From Todiramphus chloris collaris (Eukaryota > Chordata > Aves > Coraciiformes > Alcedinidae): a DNA stretch of 64,000 nucleotides. The DNA is taken from NCBI GenBank assembly GCA_025345505.1, contig JANVCC010000030.1, forward strand, positions 13,527,913 to 13,591,912. Reading direction: 5' to 3'. Of this stretch, positions 39,688 to 53,200 are shown piece by piece (position 1 is the first letter of the stretch; each line of letters starts with the position of its first letter). The position numbers were made by a program, and so were the translations under genes. The notes beneath the pieces were generated by a model. That model ran no database searches and was not told the origin of the DNA. It saw only the letters and a program-made list of their open reading frames with translations.

Positions 39688-40803
39688 GCCGAGGCAATAC
39701 TCGGCAAAGCCTGTCCTCGGAGGGCGGGATATAGGGATCGAGCGATGCGGATTGGCCAGCAGGCCTGAGCGAACGCTGTGCTGACGCTTTGCGGCTTCTT
39801 ATTGGCTGACACGCCTGTCTGTCTAAAGCGGAGTGGTTTTGAAAACCCGGAGCGGGCGCAGGGGGGAGCGCTGGAGGGGAGCCGGGGCCGCCTGGCTGGG
39901 GTGCGGGGCACCGTGCAGGGACACGACCCCGTAGCGGGGCTGCAGCGGGTGCGCTTATCCCGGCTCCTGCGAACCGAGCTACCCCCAGGCTCTTCCTCAG
40001 GGCTTCAGCAGAGAAGTCCTGGCAGCCCCTGCATCTCCTGGCACCAGGCGTCGCGGCACGAGGCATCGTGGCGCCATCTTCCCTCACCCCATCCCCACAG
40101 CTTCTCGGGGGCTGGACACCGAGGCTACAGGGCCCCGTCTCTGGGGCATAATGTCCCTTCCACAAAACACAGTGGCACCACAAAACAGTCTGGTCTGTGC
40201 CTGGTCGCGCTATTGAGCGCTTTCCTTCTCAGTATTCAGCGTGCTGCCCCTCTGGGGAGCAGCCGTGAGGTGACGATGGCGGGCTGCGGGGGGTGAGAGA
40301 GGCGGTCCAGGACCTCAGGGATGCGGCAGGAGCAGGCAGCACTGCACAGCTGAGACCTCACGTCACTCGCTGACCTTACGACCGACCTCGTGCCGGGGCT
40401 GCCTATCCTCTGCCCCAGCCGGGCACCAGCCCCTGGGGCCACCTTGCCAGCTGTGAGCCGATGAGCGGATCGCTGCCGCGGGAAACTCTCTCTTGGCACC
40501 AGCACTGCTCTCAGCACAGCCGTGTCCTGCTCACCGCTTTTGGGCACCGCTGGCAAGCCAGTGTTCAGACAGGAGGGGCCTTTGGTGGACAATGAAATTC
40601 TGACGTTGGATGTCCCGCTCTGACCCGGCACTGGGGCTGGGTGGAAGCAGGGCGAGGGGGAAGGAGAGGGCTGTGGAAACCGGGGTTTCTGGTCACTGCT
40701 GGCTACGCCTCTCGCTTGGTGTGTTTAAGACAAGGGCAGCTCCTGTCTGTTCCCGGAGACTACTGTGGGTTTGGGGCAGGTTGCTACCAGGGCTGGAGGC
40801 AGG

Positions 40804-40818
40804 AGCGCCCTCTGCCAC
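40804..40818 (-). promoter_or_regulatory. CTCF-like binding site, minus orientation
   Basis: The minus strand reads GTGGCAGAGGGCGCT, with the strong GGCAGAGGGCGCT core of the CTCF motif. It lies 2.4 kb upstream of the PTMA start and is convergent with the site at 36241. Confidence 0.55.
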
Positions 40819-41401
40819 AGCCGAGCTGGGGGCTGGCAGGCGGTGAGGCTCTAAATGCGTCCGAAAGAGGAAAGAAAAAAACAACCCAAGACCAGCCCTA
40901 AAATAAAACACTTCTGCTAGAACTTGCCTTTAATATGTGTCTTCTCCTCAAACCAGGGATGTTCCTCTGGGCTTGGGGTTCCCACGTTTCACGAACAGTT
41001 AAAACAAAAAGAAAAAAAAATAAGAGATGTGGGATGTTTGAGGAAGAAAATTAGGAATCCTTAAGGGATGGTCACACAAGGATCCCACAGAAGACAGGAG
41101 GGGGGAGAAAAAAAAACAACTGAGCCTGGAGTGGAAGCAAAACTGCCTTAAACCACTCTGCGTCGGAAATCCATGTATAGCCTTTGCTGCTGTCCTTCCA
41201 TGCAGTGGGATAAACCGGCTGGTGAGTGTCCCTGTGTGTACGGCAGCGAGAAACAGGCTCGGCTCAGCGTTTTATGCCTCACCAGTCCAAAAAGAAACAA
41301 CAACTAAAAAAACTGTTGCCTGTAAAAGGCAACTGCTGCTTTACCTCTTCTCCACCCCTCCCGCTGGCTGGGGCTGGGGAGCGGCTCCACAGGGAGCAGC
41401 A

Positions 41402-41431
41402 AGAGGAGGAGGAGGAGGAGGAGGAGGAGGG
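41402..41431. repeat. (GGA)n microsatellite
   Basis: About nine GAG/GGA units, producing spurious poly-Glu and poly-Ser frames. Confidence 0.85.
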
Positions 41432-43899
41432 TGGAAGGGGACTTTGCAAAAGTGCACGAGCATCAGGGACAGAAGTTTCCAGGGCTGAGCTCTGCCCGGA
41501 ACCTTGCTCCATCTGTGGCAGGCAATGGCTTTGGTAAAGGAGCAGAGGTGCCGGAGGAGATGGTAGGAGTTTTCCCTCCTCGTTGGCCGTTTCCCTAGCT
41601 CAGCAAGTAGCAGCCTCTCTAATCCCCGGCGAAGATCCTGCTGCTCGGGCGATTATTTCATCGCGGCAAGCTGCTCCTCGGAGGAAATTCTCATTACGCT
41701 CTTCGGAGAGGCAGGGGAGGGGCGACTGTCACTCAGCTGTTCTGGAAAAAACAGAGGGATGAGCCTGCAGCATCCCCAGGCTCTGGCGCACGAGATGTGG
41801 TAGTGTTTCTAGGTCAGGCTGGTGATGCGGGACGTGAAGCCGTCGGAGATGACATCCTGGCTGTGTCACCTTCTGTTCCTCAATGGGCATGGGTTGCACG
41901 TGGGGGCTGTGGCTTCACGGGTGTTTTCTCTGTGTGGCCTGGAGGAACACTGCTCGGGAGGCTGGAGGGAGCTGGGGAGCTGGGAAGGAGCTGCACTTGC
42001 ACTTGCAGGAGGTTGTGGAGGTGTGTAGAGCACTGGGGCCGGCCCATGGGTCCAAAAAGTGTGAGACTGTGGGGCCAAGGCTGAGACTTTACTGCAGGAT
42101 GCAGAACCTGCACTTGGAGAGCACCAGCTGCCCTGTCCCAAGGAAGGGCAGACAAGGCCGCCCTCCTCCCCACATCCCAGGCTGCTGCTCCTCCATCCAT
42201 CCTCATGAACCACGTAAACAGGAGGCAGCGAGTCCCTGTGGCACACTTTAATTAAGAGACGGAGATACTGACTTCGCCTTTCCTCAGAGGATTGCAAAAG
42301 GCCCAGGCGGGCCCCACACTTCAGCTCATGGCCATCCCTGCTCCGACACGCGCTCTGCCCCCTGTGTTACAAAACAGGGCTCTGACTCACCGCCCTTTCC
42401 CAGCCCGCTGCTCACCGAGCCTGGAGACATTTGCAGGGATCCCTCCGAGGGATGCAAGGAGTCTGGCTGCTCTGCACCCTGCTGCTGGCACCCAGAGCTG
42501 GATGAGGCAGGCCGGATCTGGCATTGCCCTGCCGACGTCCTCCTCAGACCTCTGCATGGAGCCACTGGCTCAGGACAGCTTTCTAGGGAGGTTATCCCCC
42601 ATGACTGGAGGATATGGGAAAGGGAAAGTGACCTTTCCAGGTCCCCTGAGCCCAGCAGGCAATGACACCATGGTCCCTTGATGCCTCAGATGCTCACTGG
42701 CTTCTGCATGGCTCCAGGAAGTCACCTCCCTGGTCAGCTGAGAGGTGGTGGCAAGGGAGGCCCCTTTTCTGCCTCCCTCAGCTGGGTGCTGGCAGGACTC
42801 GGGGCCAGACTGAGGGCAGCAAATACACCCCGGCACTGCTGCTAATCCTGCTCCTGCCAATGGGCAGGGTGGGGACGTGATGGGGGATGAGGGAAGCCTC
42901 CATTTTGGGGTGCTGGCTTTTCTAGCAAGCCCACAACAGCAGAAGACCTAGCATCACTTTCCTGTCCACCAAGGGCCGGCACCAATGATGCCATGTCCTG
43001 GGAGCTGGCACTCCAATCCCTGTCCCTCCCTGCCAGGGTGCCAAGAAAATGCTGTCTTGCCCCTGGCAGGCTTCCAGGGCCCCACTGCTGGGTTTAAAGG
43101 CAGCAAAGCTGATTATTGCCTTTCTCTGGAGGGAAGGGTGAGGAGGCGATTCGAGGCAACCTGCCCCAGAGGCAGGGGGAAGAGACCTGTGCCCCAGGGT
43201 GTGGGCTTGGTGAAGTTGGAAAGCAGTTGTTTCTCTCTTCTAATGAGTTTTCTGTGTTTTCCCCCGGTCTGAAGGATGGTTGTGACTGTGAGCCCGAGTG
43301 AACAACACCGTGGATCAGACTCAGGACAAGGGCCTGTCACACAGAGCTTACACACCCACACCCTGCCCCAGGCCTGGGCCTCGGGACAGAGACATGGTTC
43401 CTTTCCTCGGGGCTCCAGTCCCACTGCTAAAAGTGATGTGCGGGAGAGATTTAAAAGGAGAGAGAGAGAGGAAGGTGGGAGGGAGGAGACAAAGCCAGAT
43501 TCTCTTCCCCCTTGCCACTCCCAGCACTCTACAAACACAACATCTTTGCAATGTCCTCAGGAAGGGGGAAACATCTCCCTGCGCGTGTCTAGGGCTGGAT
43601 GTGCATCAGGGCAGGGATTGCCGTGTGGTGTGGGCAGCCCTGGGCACGCAGCCCCGATCGTGCCCTGCTCTCCATCGTCCTCCCTTGTCTGCACTTATCA
43701 GGACACTCCCCAAGAGCCGTCCCATGGAGGTTCCCACTCAACCGGGGCCACCCTCCTGCCCCAGGTCACCTCTCAGCCATGAGGTGCTGATGGGCGTCAT
43801 CCTGCAGGGAGACTGCGCCGAGAGCTCCTTCGACTCATCCCTCCTTTGCAGCATCGGCACACCTGGGAGTAGACGGACACACAGCGCGCACGAACACAC

Positions 43900-44215
43900 T
43901 CACAAAACCAACCCCAAATCTGGATCAGTATCAGAGAGAATTAATTACTGGCTCATGCATATTCAGATGAGAAACTCAGCTGAACCTGGCGGCAGTTCGG
44001 CGCCTGGGGCGGCCCTGGAAAGGAGAATTCCTCTAGAGAGATATAAATCACTGCTCCCCTCTATTGCTTCCCCTGTGGAGCGCTACCTCCTGGGGAAGGC
44101 TGAACCTTGATTTCCTTTTTTCCCTCCTTCTTCTTCGTTTTCAATCTGCGCGGGGCCCCTGTAATTACAATGGGCTGCTTTAGGGCTTGAGTTATTTATT
44201 GGGTAACAGCGACAC
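43900..44215. other. Candidate conserved noncoding element
   Basis: A repeat-free block with clustered homeodomain and POU-like words: GAATTAATTACTGG, CATGCATATTCAGATGAG and CTGTAATTACAATGG. It is AT-richer than its surroundings. Enhancer-like texture; conservation not testable here. Confidence 0.35.
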
Positions 44216-45760
44216 ACCTACCCAGCTCCAGCCGCCTGCCTGCCTGCGTGTCACGGCTTGTCCTGCCTACCCGGCAGCACCCGCCGTGCTCTGCTGTGCC
44301 GTGCTGTGCCACTTTAGCTCAAGACGGCGTGGGCAGCAGCAGCAAACAGGGATCACCAACCTTAAGTGATCCACTGAAAACGCATCTGTGGTGGTGTAGC
44401 CCCTGCTCACCGGGGTGAAAGTCACGCTCTCGTTTTATTGAAAAACACCATCTTGCACACATGGTGGGCTGCTACGGCAGGCAGTGTATGCCACTGAAGC
44501 TCACACCAGTTGTGAAATCTTTGGACCCAGTTTACAGATGGGGAAAGCAAGGCACAGAGTGGGGAGGTGATTTGCCTGGGGTCATCCCAGGAGATCAGAA
44601 GAAGGACCCACACCTCTGGCTGAACTGTGGCTGGGCAAGAAGATGCTGGCCAAAGTGCTCGGCATAATGCTTCAGTTGGCGGGACCCGTCCCCCATGCCT
44701 CTTCTTCGCTTCCCAGCAGGGGGGGCCTCTGCACAGCCCTGGCTCCACATCCCCCTGCCCAACCCCTCCTCACATGCAGGCTTGTGCATTTGGAGGAGAT
44801 GAGCACTTGGGGCTGGAGACCACATGGCTGGAGGGAATTAAATAATTGATGGGCCAGAAGTCTCGAACAGCTACCAAATCTCCAGGGGCATCATTCGAGA
44901 GGCAAAGCAGAACCCCAGACATGGCCCTTCTCTCTGATACAATGCCAATGTGTCTCATTCCTTCCTGGGGCCTCTGGTGAGCTGAAGACATGGGGTGCTA
45001 GAGATGGGAGCATTTCTCCACTCATGTCACCTCCCAGATTGCCCCTTGTGCTGCTGGAGAACTGGAGGGACTGGCTGTCTTCCAGCCAGACGGGGAGGAG
45101 CTGTAGAGAAGAAGGCCATTGCTTCTAGCCTGAAAGCCTCCTGCATGGGATGGTTCCCACTGAGCAGAATACTTGCAAAGCATGAACTGTGTGGGGAGGA
45201 GGGAAAAGGCCTGCAAAATCGAGGCAGGTGCCCAGCTCTTCCCTGTACAAGAGCATGGGGCCACCAGAAATCAGCAAGCTCCGCACCAGGAAAGGGACAA
45301 CTCTTTTGCCATAGCCAAGCTGCAGCCTCCTTGCTGTGGGACCATGGAGAATGGCTTTAAAATTTACAGGAGAAAAGCAACTGGATAAATTCAGCATAGA
45401 AATCAGAAGGAATTAAATCCAATGGTCTCGCTCCCCTCTCCAGAGGTCCCTTGGCTCCAAAGCCATTGCAGCTGGGAGAGGGTCACTGCCCCACGGCTCC
45501 ACTCCTGCTCCCTGCCCTCAGCATCAGGACAGAGCGGCCAGTCACTTGCTTCTGTCACAGCCACGCCAGGCATCAGGGGGTCTTAAGTTAAGAGAGGTAG
45601 CCCCTGTGCAATAGTAGTGGCCATGTGGATCCCGGGCATCAGCCTTGCAGGGTCTCAGCAGTGGGAGGAAGAGGTTTTCCCACCCAAAGCGCTGATGCAG
45701 AGCTGACACGGGATTTGTCAGGCTGCAGTGTGAAACATCTTTCTGAACTAGACATATTTG
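44216..45760. other. Intergenic, no supported feature
   Basis: There are short GTGCTGTGCC-type repeats at 44283-44310. I recognise no exon or element. Confidence 0.4.
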
Positions 45761-45769
45761 TTGATATTT

Positions 45770-46520
45770 AATCCACCAATGAAAGTGGTGCATGACCAAT
45801 CTGAATATTTAATTTGATATACACTAACCAGGAGCCAGTTGGCATTTCACCTAATGGAAAAGGTTTGCAGCCCCCTCTCTCTTTTTAACAGAATTTTTAT
45901 GAAAAGTTATCAGTTATATTTTTTCCTTGGGATTTATTTACATCTTTTTTTTTTTTTTCTTTTAGGTGCTGCTGTTATGATCTGAAAAGGACAGCTTTAA
46001 TTTACCAGCTCAGGAGTGTAATGAACAAGCTATTTGAATAGCCATTCGGACAAGTACTAAAAAAAAAAAAAAAAGAGAGAGAGAGAGAGAAGAATCCATT
46101 TCAAATCCTCAGATTAGCCCCCCCTCCACCAACGTCAGTAATTTGCAAAAGAGCAGTTTCTTCATTTTTTCCCCTAGTATACTAGATGAAACAGTTGAAA
46201 GTGTTTGAAGCTGGCAAGAAAAGCATTTCTAGCTACTGATGTCATGAAAATGTAAATTGGCAGATTTTTCACGCTGGGTCAATGTGTAGCGATAAGCACA
46301 ATGCCATACCTGTAGGAGCAGTATTTGTTGGTAAACAGATGGGAAGCAGCCTATAATGTCCGGAGTCAATAATATACGGCCCGTGTGCATTGGTGGGGTT
46401 GCTGTCGGAGCAATAAATTGTACATCTTCCTGGAGGAGCCTGGCCCATGCTGTGTGCAGGCACTGTTGAGCCCGCTGTGGGCAAAGCACGCACCGTGGAG
46501 AATCACAATGAATTATTTAG
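45770..46520. other. Candidate conserved noncoding block, about 750 bp
   Basis: Distinctly AT-rich (GAATATTTAATTTGATATAC, GCAAAAGAGCAGTTTCTTC, GTCAATAATATACGG, GAGCAATAAATTGTACATC) within GC-rich DNA. It is free of recognised repeats except the A/GA tract in its middle. It resembles a developmental enhancer cluster. No coding frame. Confidence 0.35.
46059..46093. repeat. Poly-A followed by (GA)n
   Basis: A16 followed by about nine GA units. Confidence 0.9.
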
Positions 46521-49500
46521 AGAGCACCCTTGTTCCTCTCTCTTAAACTGCCCATTGAGTCATTTTTGCTGCTCCCATTTCAAGCAGCTGGAGGAATCCT
46601 TCCTATTTTCCATGCCAAATATAGCAGTTTTTCCAGAAATGCTCAAACACACAAGCCAGGAAGTTTCCCCTCTCTGGGTGAGTCACTGGAAGTTCAGGCT
46701 GCAGCTTCACGATTGCTTCAAGCTGATCGAAATCTGTGCTGTGGCCAAAAGGAGCCGTCCAGCCCTGCCCGGTGAGCAGCCCCACTCCCTCCTTGTGCAA
46801 TGGGAGTCGGATTAGGGAGCGGATTGCGCTGGAAACAAATCCTTCTTTTTTGGGGGGTTTTAGAAGGGAGGCTGATTTTCAACCAAATCGTTTCTGCAGC
46901 TGGTCTCGTGGCTGCGTGGATTTTAGAGGAGGCTTGTCCGATCCACGAGGTGTGTTACAAGGATGCTCCTTACATCAGAGGGACTAAAGGCAGGGGGGAT
47001 GTCGGGGGAAACACCATGCCCATGGGCCACAGATGGTTGCGTGTCCCCTGTGTTACCCAGCTCACCTGCAGGGCTGATGTGGGCTGTGTTTACACCCCAT
47101 CCCAGGATGGGAACGCAGGGAAGATCCCTGCATGGAAAGGCTTTTCTTGGGTGCCATTTCTCAGATCCATGACAAGGGTGTTATTTGGGACTTCAGGACC
47201 AATCTGTATCTCAGGACTGTCCCCAGCTAGGCCAGGATGCTCAGGCATCCTACATCAGTGGACACACCTGTTAAATGCAGGATTTCTGCAATAGAGATAT
47301 TTCAAAGTCCTCTTTTAGGAGCAGGATCTCTCTTTTCCTACTTTTTATCTCCTTTCCACACTCCTACATCCCGCAGAATTTTTTCTAGCCACTTTCCACA
47401 TGGTTTCCAAAGCAAGGGAGCCTTCCTCCCATTTTTGTTGCTTATTTTCTCCTAATTATTGCAAACCCATGGGACCAATTTTAAATAAATTTGATGAGGA
47501 GGTGATGGGGGAGGTCCTAGATCTTCTTGAAAGAGTCCTGGAAACAAGTGACTAAGCAGAAGGGGGATGCTCACTACCACCCCCGCAAGTGACTGGCCTC
47601 TGCAGACTCAGGCCTTTTATTAGTCGCCAGAGAATCCACACCAAGCATCACAGCTGAAGCATGGGTTTGAAGCAGCAGTTTCCCCAACACTGCTCATCCC
47701 TGGGGATGAACCTCACCTTCTCTGTGTGCCTCAGATTCTCCCTGCTTCACCAGGCACCCTCCTGCCCCTTCCTTAGTGGGTGTGGGGCAAACACCGCTCT
47801 TGCAAAGGCTGTGCCCTGGCAGGTCTGGGGTTTCGGGGCTGCAACCTGCTCCACGAGGCTCCCGCGTGGGTAAACCAGCCTGGCTTGTTACGTGTTTCCA
47901 GCGCTCTCGAGAGCTGCAGCTTTCATGTCTGGGGGATCCCTGTGTCTCCGTGAGTGGCTTTTAAGGAAGGGTAACCGAGGCCAGCAAGTGTCTTGACAGG
48001 TGGTGTGGGTTTGCTACAAAAGTATTCGCATCTCTGGTGAGATATTTTTGGAGATCAGCAAAGCAGAACACGTTGAAAATCCCTTCTCTAGAAACCTGCA
48101 TTAGATTTTTCCTCCTCTCAGTGTTCACTCTATTATTTTTCAGTGACTGTGCTTGCCTTTCTGCAGGGAGGCCTTTCTTAACAGGTCATTTCTTTGCCTG
48201 CTTTGGAAAGGCATCCCCACTCGCCTCCGGTCTCTCCCTCACTCCTCTGAGGGAGCCTCATGGCCAGAGCTTGCTCCTGCTGGCCCTGATCCAGGCAGGC
48301 ACTTACGCAGGTCACCGCTTCAACTCGGAAGCTGGTGGATCCCTCTCGGGCTGCCCTGGGGACTAACAGGTTTTCCTGCTCCATCTCCTGGAGGTGCTGG
48401 GGAAGGGGAGGTACAAGCTAGGGCCAGAGCTGGCTCCAGTGCCCATGTCTGGGTCAGCTGTCAGAGGTGCTGGCATAGTTCTTCCCTGCCCTATGTGACA
48501 CTGCTGTCCCAAGATGCTGTCACTGCAGGGTGGCAAAGCCACCACTGTGCGACATGGCACCTCCTGGCCAGTTGTGGCTGGAATGGTGCCCGCGGGCAGC
48601 AGCAAGCAGCAAGCACCCAGTGTTGGGTGGGACAGCCCCGTCATGGACTACTGGCTGCCACCAAGGAAAGTTCTTCCTTCCAAGGGCTTTGCTTCCTATC
48701 TCCAGCATTTTCCATTTGCCAGGGGAGACTGTGGCCAGGATTCACTCTCTCTATGAAAGCCTCTAGGCAGGATGTGCCACCATCCCTGCCTGCCCTTCTT
48801 CTCCCCAGGGTCCCTAGGAGATATTCCAAGGAGCAGCCACGCTCAAACTGTGACTCCCTTGGGTCCATACAGCTCCTACCCTGCCATGGGAACAGCTCCT
48901 CATGGAGGGAGCTGGGCAGGCATTGGGACACTGATGGTCCCTCCCCAGATATCAGGATATGGGGACGGGGTTTGAGGAGGGAACCTTGCAGTGCTTCTCT
49001 CCCCACTGCTCTTCCGCAGTGAGACCCAGCAGCTTAGCTCAAGCAGTCACCTCGGCTGCCCTGGTGTAATGGGGACCAGCCCCTTCATGTCCCCCTCTGA
49101 TGGGGGCCTGGATAAGATGCACAAATTGATCAGGCTGGACACCTTGTGACAGCCAAAATCCTCATCTGAGAGCTCTGATGGGTGTCTCCTTTGAAAGTAC
49201 ACAGTGGGAGCCAGGAACAAGTGGGGCCAAATGGTGTCTCTGGAGGACAAGACCATTTGGCACATGCTGAACCCTAGCACAGCCATCACCCTGCCACCTC
49301 TCACCGCTGACACTTGCTGTCCCCCCAGGGGAGAAACCTTCCCGAGACCACAGCAGCAGGGTCTCAGCACCCCACGCACACAAGATGGGGAGGTTTTGGC
49401 ACACACGATGCGCTGAGAACCCATCAGGAGGAGGGGATGGGGAGGAGTCAGAGGAGCAGGATGGTGCTGAGGGCTTGGAGGTCAGCCCATATGGATGAGT

Positions 49501-50189
49501 TCAAAGGATGCCAAGCCCTGCTACTGCACCCTTGTGCCAGATGCCCCTGGGTCAAACAGGCTCTGCTCATGGCGGGGGCAACAGTGTCCCCATGCCCCTC
49601 CACTCAGCTGCCTCCTGCTCTCGGTGGCCACCTCAGCAGACCAGTCGCAGGCTGGGCAGCGGGCGATGCAGAACGGAGCGGAAATGAGGCAGCTGAGGCC
49701 CTGCGGATCTGCTGTTTATCTCCACGCCGCTCACACGCCCTCGGTCGGGCTCCGGAAGAGTAAATCTCCCCAGCCTTCCCCAGCCACGCCATTTCCACCC
49801 CGGCTGGGACAATGGGGTCCCCACCAGTGCTTCCCACATCCCACACATCCCGCAACCAGCAAGCCTGGGCTGAGATCTGCTCCCTTAGCAGGGCCAGAAC
49901 TCCGCTCCCATTCTCGTGTTCCCCAGCTGAGCTGCACAGGCTTTGCCCCAGGATGTGAATTTGGGTGCTGGAATTTATCCGCGGCTGTTTTGGCTGTGGC
50001 TGAACTCCACCTCCGGGCAATGACATGTTGTTTCCATAGTAGCTAATGGACTGGAGATGGAAGGGGGGAAACACATACCGGCACTAAAAAGGGACTCGTG
50101 AGTAATGTGGTTGCTCCCAGTGCAGAGTAGGAACTTTCTAGCACTCGGCAGAGCTGCTCCTTCGCCCGGCGCCTGTAAAGTGTCAAGAG

Positions 50190-50190
<1 letters not shown>
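46521..50190. other. Intergenic, no supported feature
   Basis: Moderately GC-rich. A 289-codon frame (48153-49022, plus) overlaps several others and has no family features. Nothing else is supported. Confidence 0.4.

Positions 50191-50191
<1 letters not shown>

Positions 50192-50224
<33 letters not shown>
50192..50224. repeat. (TG)n microsatellite
   Basis: About sixteen perfect TG units. Confidence 0.92.
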
Positions 50225-50228
<4 letters not shown>

Positions 50229-53200
50229 TGTATGGGAGAGGGCAGGGGATGGGTGACAAGGGGGTCCCTGTGGGTGCTGGGGGATTTGGAGGTGCACGGT
50301 GCTGGGGAGGGGGCATGTGGAGCAAAGGACGGGGGGGGAACATGGTGAGCATGAGAGCCTGTGGAGTGGGTGGAAAGCTGGTGGTGGGGACACACATGGG
50401 TGGCACGTGTCTGCAGGGGTGTCTGCAGCCTTCTGCTCGCAGAGGGCAGTTCCTGGAGGGAGGAGGGAGCAGCCCTGGGCAGACTTGCGTGTGGTGGTTC
50501 CCCAAAGCAGAGGCTGTCACAGGCAGCAGTGTGGCTGGGACAAGGCAAACCACAGGTGTCCAAGGGCTGTACTCACCTGTGGGACAATAGAGGGTGACAA
50601 GGACAAAGTCTGGAAGGTACAAAGAGGCAGTGAGGAGGGTTGAGGACTTTTCATCCCTGCTGAACCCCCTGTGCAGGCACTGGGTGGGTCTCAGTGTGAG
50701 AGCAGGGGTCAGCCCCAGCTCCACTGCCAACCTGCTTGCAGCCTCTCAACCATCGCCAAGTCCCACAGCAATGCAGGAGCAGGGAGGACTGGATTTGCCT
50801 CCCATGTCGCAGCCGTTGACTCCCCCCTGGCCAGCACAGCACAGCACTGTAGGGCCACCACCCTTTGACATTTCCATCACACTCAGCTACTCCATGGACC
50901 AAATCTTCCCTCGAGGGAGAACCGCTCTGTTACGCCACGTGCAAACGGAGTGCGGCTCCCTGGGACATCCTCGTGCCCATCTCTGGCTGTCAGCCCTGGC
51001 CAGATCCCTGCACCCTGGCTGCTGTTACAGCATTTTTCTTCTACTTGCACGTTCCCCGGCTTGTTTGGTTGTGTAGCTCCCGCCGTGTCCGGCTCTTTGT
51101 GTTGTTTGCTGTTAAGTAAATCACTGGCAGCTCCCCAGAGCGCTGGGTAATGGCAGGATAATTCCCAGCAAGACCCTGGTAATTCACTTGAAGGAAAGCA
51201 GAGCAGAGGAAAGCAGCACTATTAGCCATTATCCCGGCCTCTCAAAGGCCTCCTCGGCTGCAGAAACACAACGTGGTGTGGCAGGCATGCCTGCCACAGC
51301 TCCCAGACACTGCAGGCCGTGGGACAGCTGCAAGCAGCAGAGGAAGCCAGGTTTTAGCCTTCTTTTGCCAGCCTGGACCAGCAGATGAAATGTGGGTGAG
51401 TGCCTTTGCCTGATGCAGGCACAAACAGGTTGGTGTTGGTCCCAGAAAAATCACCCTGAGGATGGGAGTCAGGTGATGCAGAAGTGCCCATCAGGCAGTT
51501 CAGACCCATCAGATGCTCCAGCTTTGTGTCTCCCACCAAGCACATGAGATGCATGGCAAGACTGAGGTTTTGGGCTGCAGGAGTGACTCTTTGGCCAAGA
51601 GCTGCTGAGCACCTGTCCTGCCACCAGCAGAGGTCTGTCAGCTGGAGCAGGGAGGAAGACTGTCAAAATGTACTGGCTTCCACAGGATGCTGGTGTCTCC
51701 TCTGGACCTGGGGGAGCTTTGCCACCTTCATCAGCAAAGATAACATCCCTTCCAGACAGCCTCAGCACCTCCCACACCTCCCTGTTGTTGGGACACCCTG
51801 ATCCTGGCTGGTGCTGGCTGGAGACCAAGAGCAGGGTTTCTGCTGGGGATTTACTGGGTGCAGCTCAAGCACTGACCCTGCCCCACAGAAGCACTCTGTG
51901 CCCACTGGATCCACATCCATATGCAGATGTCAACACAAAACAGCTTGACCTGAGCTCTCCAGAGAGCCCCCAGCTGTGTTTCTCAGTTACACAGGAATGT
52001 GACATGGTGGGAGGATGCCAGGAGGGCAGACCCTCCAAAAAGCTTGGTGAGGGGCTCAAGGCGACAGGCTCCTCGCACAAGCCGCCTGCTTCCTTCCAGC
52101 TCTGCAACAGGGCACCGAGTTCCTTTGCAAACCTGCCCTGGAAGCGACAGTCGGTGTTTCTGAGAGAGGTGAGAGAGGCCTCTGTTCGCAGAAGTGCCAA
52201 ACTTCCCCCCGTTGAGTCTCCTGGCAGCACCAGGGACCCTGCAGCTGCCGGCAGCAGCCCCCTCCAGCTCTCCACGCCTGCACCCGGGGAGGGCAAGGTG
52301 CACTCCTGCTCCACCCAAACCCACGCTCAGGCCCCTCAGCAAGCTCCGAACACAGGCACCCACCCAGGGAGGAATGCCCCACAAAGGTGCACGTGCTTAC
52401 AGAGAGAGATGCAGGTTTCCTGGTGCTTCTCCTTGGTTTGCTTTAGAGCAAAGTCCCGGCTCCATCTGGAGCAATAAAGGCTTCCAGGAGAGGCTTGTAG
52501 TAAAAGTAGTAAACTTTTAGGGGAAAAGGGTTCTCTAAGTGTTTCAGCAGCAAAGCCTGACAAAGGCTTTCCCGCTGGTCGCTTCATGCACGTGCACATT
52601 TGATGCTGATTCCGTGTGTGAGACTGCAGCTCCAAGTGTGTGGGGCAGCTCTGCTCCCACGCACCTGCAGATGCACCCGTACCAACCCCACACACTCAGC
52701 CCCATCCAAATTCCCCTTCCTGGCAACCGAGAGGGGTCTGGGAGACCATTCCCAAAGTGCCATGGCTTTGGCCACTCTCCTGCCTGTTCCCCAGGAGTGG
52801 AAAGTCCCTGGAAGTGGAAGAGTGTTGTGTTTGGATAGTCAAAGCCTGCACGAGTTTGACGGCAATGCCCCTTTGTGCTCTTGCGGCAAGAAATGAATAG
52901 CCCAGGAAACAGAGGGAGTTGCAGGGAGATTGGGAGCAGCTTGTTCCTCTGGCAGAAGTGGGTTACATGGTTTGGGGCCGTCTCCTGAGAAGATCCTAGG
53001 AGCATTATGGTTACCCTAGAATGTTTTGTGTTAAAGGAACAGTTAATGGTCCTAACCTTGACTTTCAAGCTCTACCACAGCCTCACACTGTGGAGCACCC
53101 AGTGACAAGGAGAACTTGAACTGACCTCAGTAAAGATGTCAAAAGTCCATCCTTTTGGAAACCAAGGACTTCCTTCCATGTCAAAGATGCATCAATCATT

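Larger units (their letters stand above)
36150..39950. other. Large CpG island spanning the PTMA promoter, exon 1 and intron 1
   Basis: CpG is dense and near expected frequency for about 3.8 kb, by eye. It covers PTMA exon 1, its promoter and a second promoter-like zone at 39.2-39.85 kb. Numerous long frames in it are GC artefacts. Confidence 0.8.
40000..43880. other. Region upstream of PTMA, no recognised gene
   Basis: Beyond the CpG island I see only a CTCF-like site, the (GGA)n tract and a small AT-richer block at 41590-41720 (TCTCTAATCCCCGGCGAAG, CGATTATTTCAT), which may be a conserved element. Overlapping frames lack domains. Confidence 0.45.

Noticed and set aside
39255..39784. Long frames over the YY1 block (126 and 161 codons)
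   Set aside because: Their N-terminal parts are CpG-island artefacts; only the short frames from the YY1 ATGs are worth a check.
44714..44728. CCAGCAGGGGGGGCC as a further CTCF site
   Set aside because: The essential C after the G-run is replaced by G; likewise CCAGCAGGGGGGCCG near 35590.
48153..49022. 289-codon plus-strand frame
   Set aside because: No family features and heavy overlap with frames on both strands.
51668..52477. 269-codon Ser/Pro-rich frame
   Set aside because: Low-complexity composition, no domain, and no promoter or splice context.
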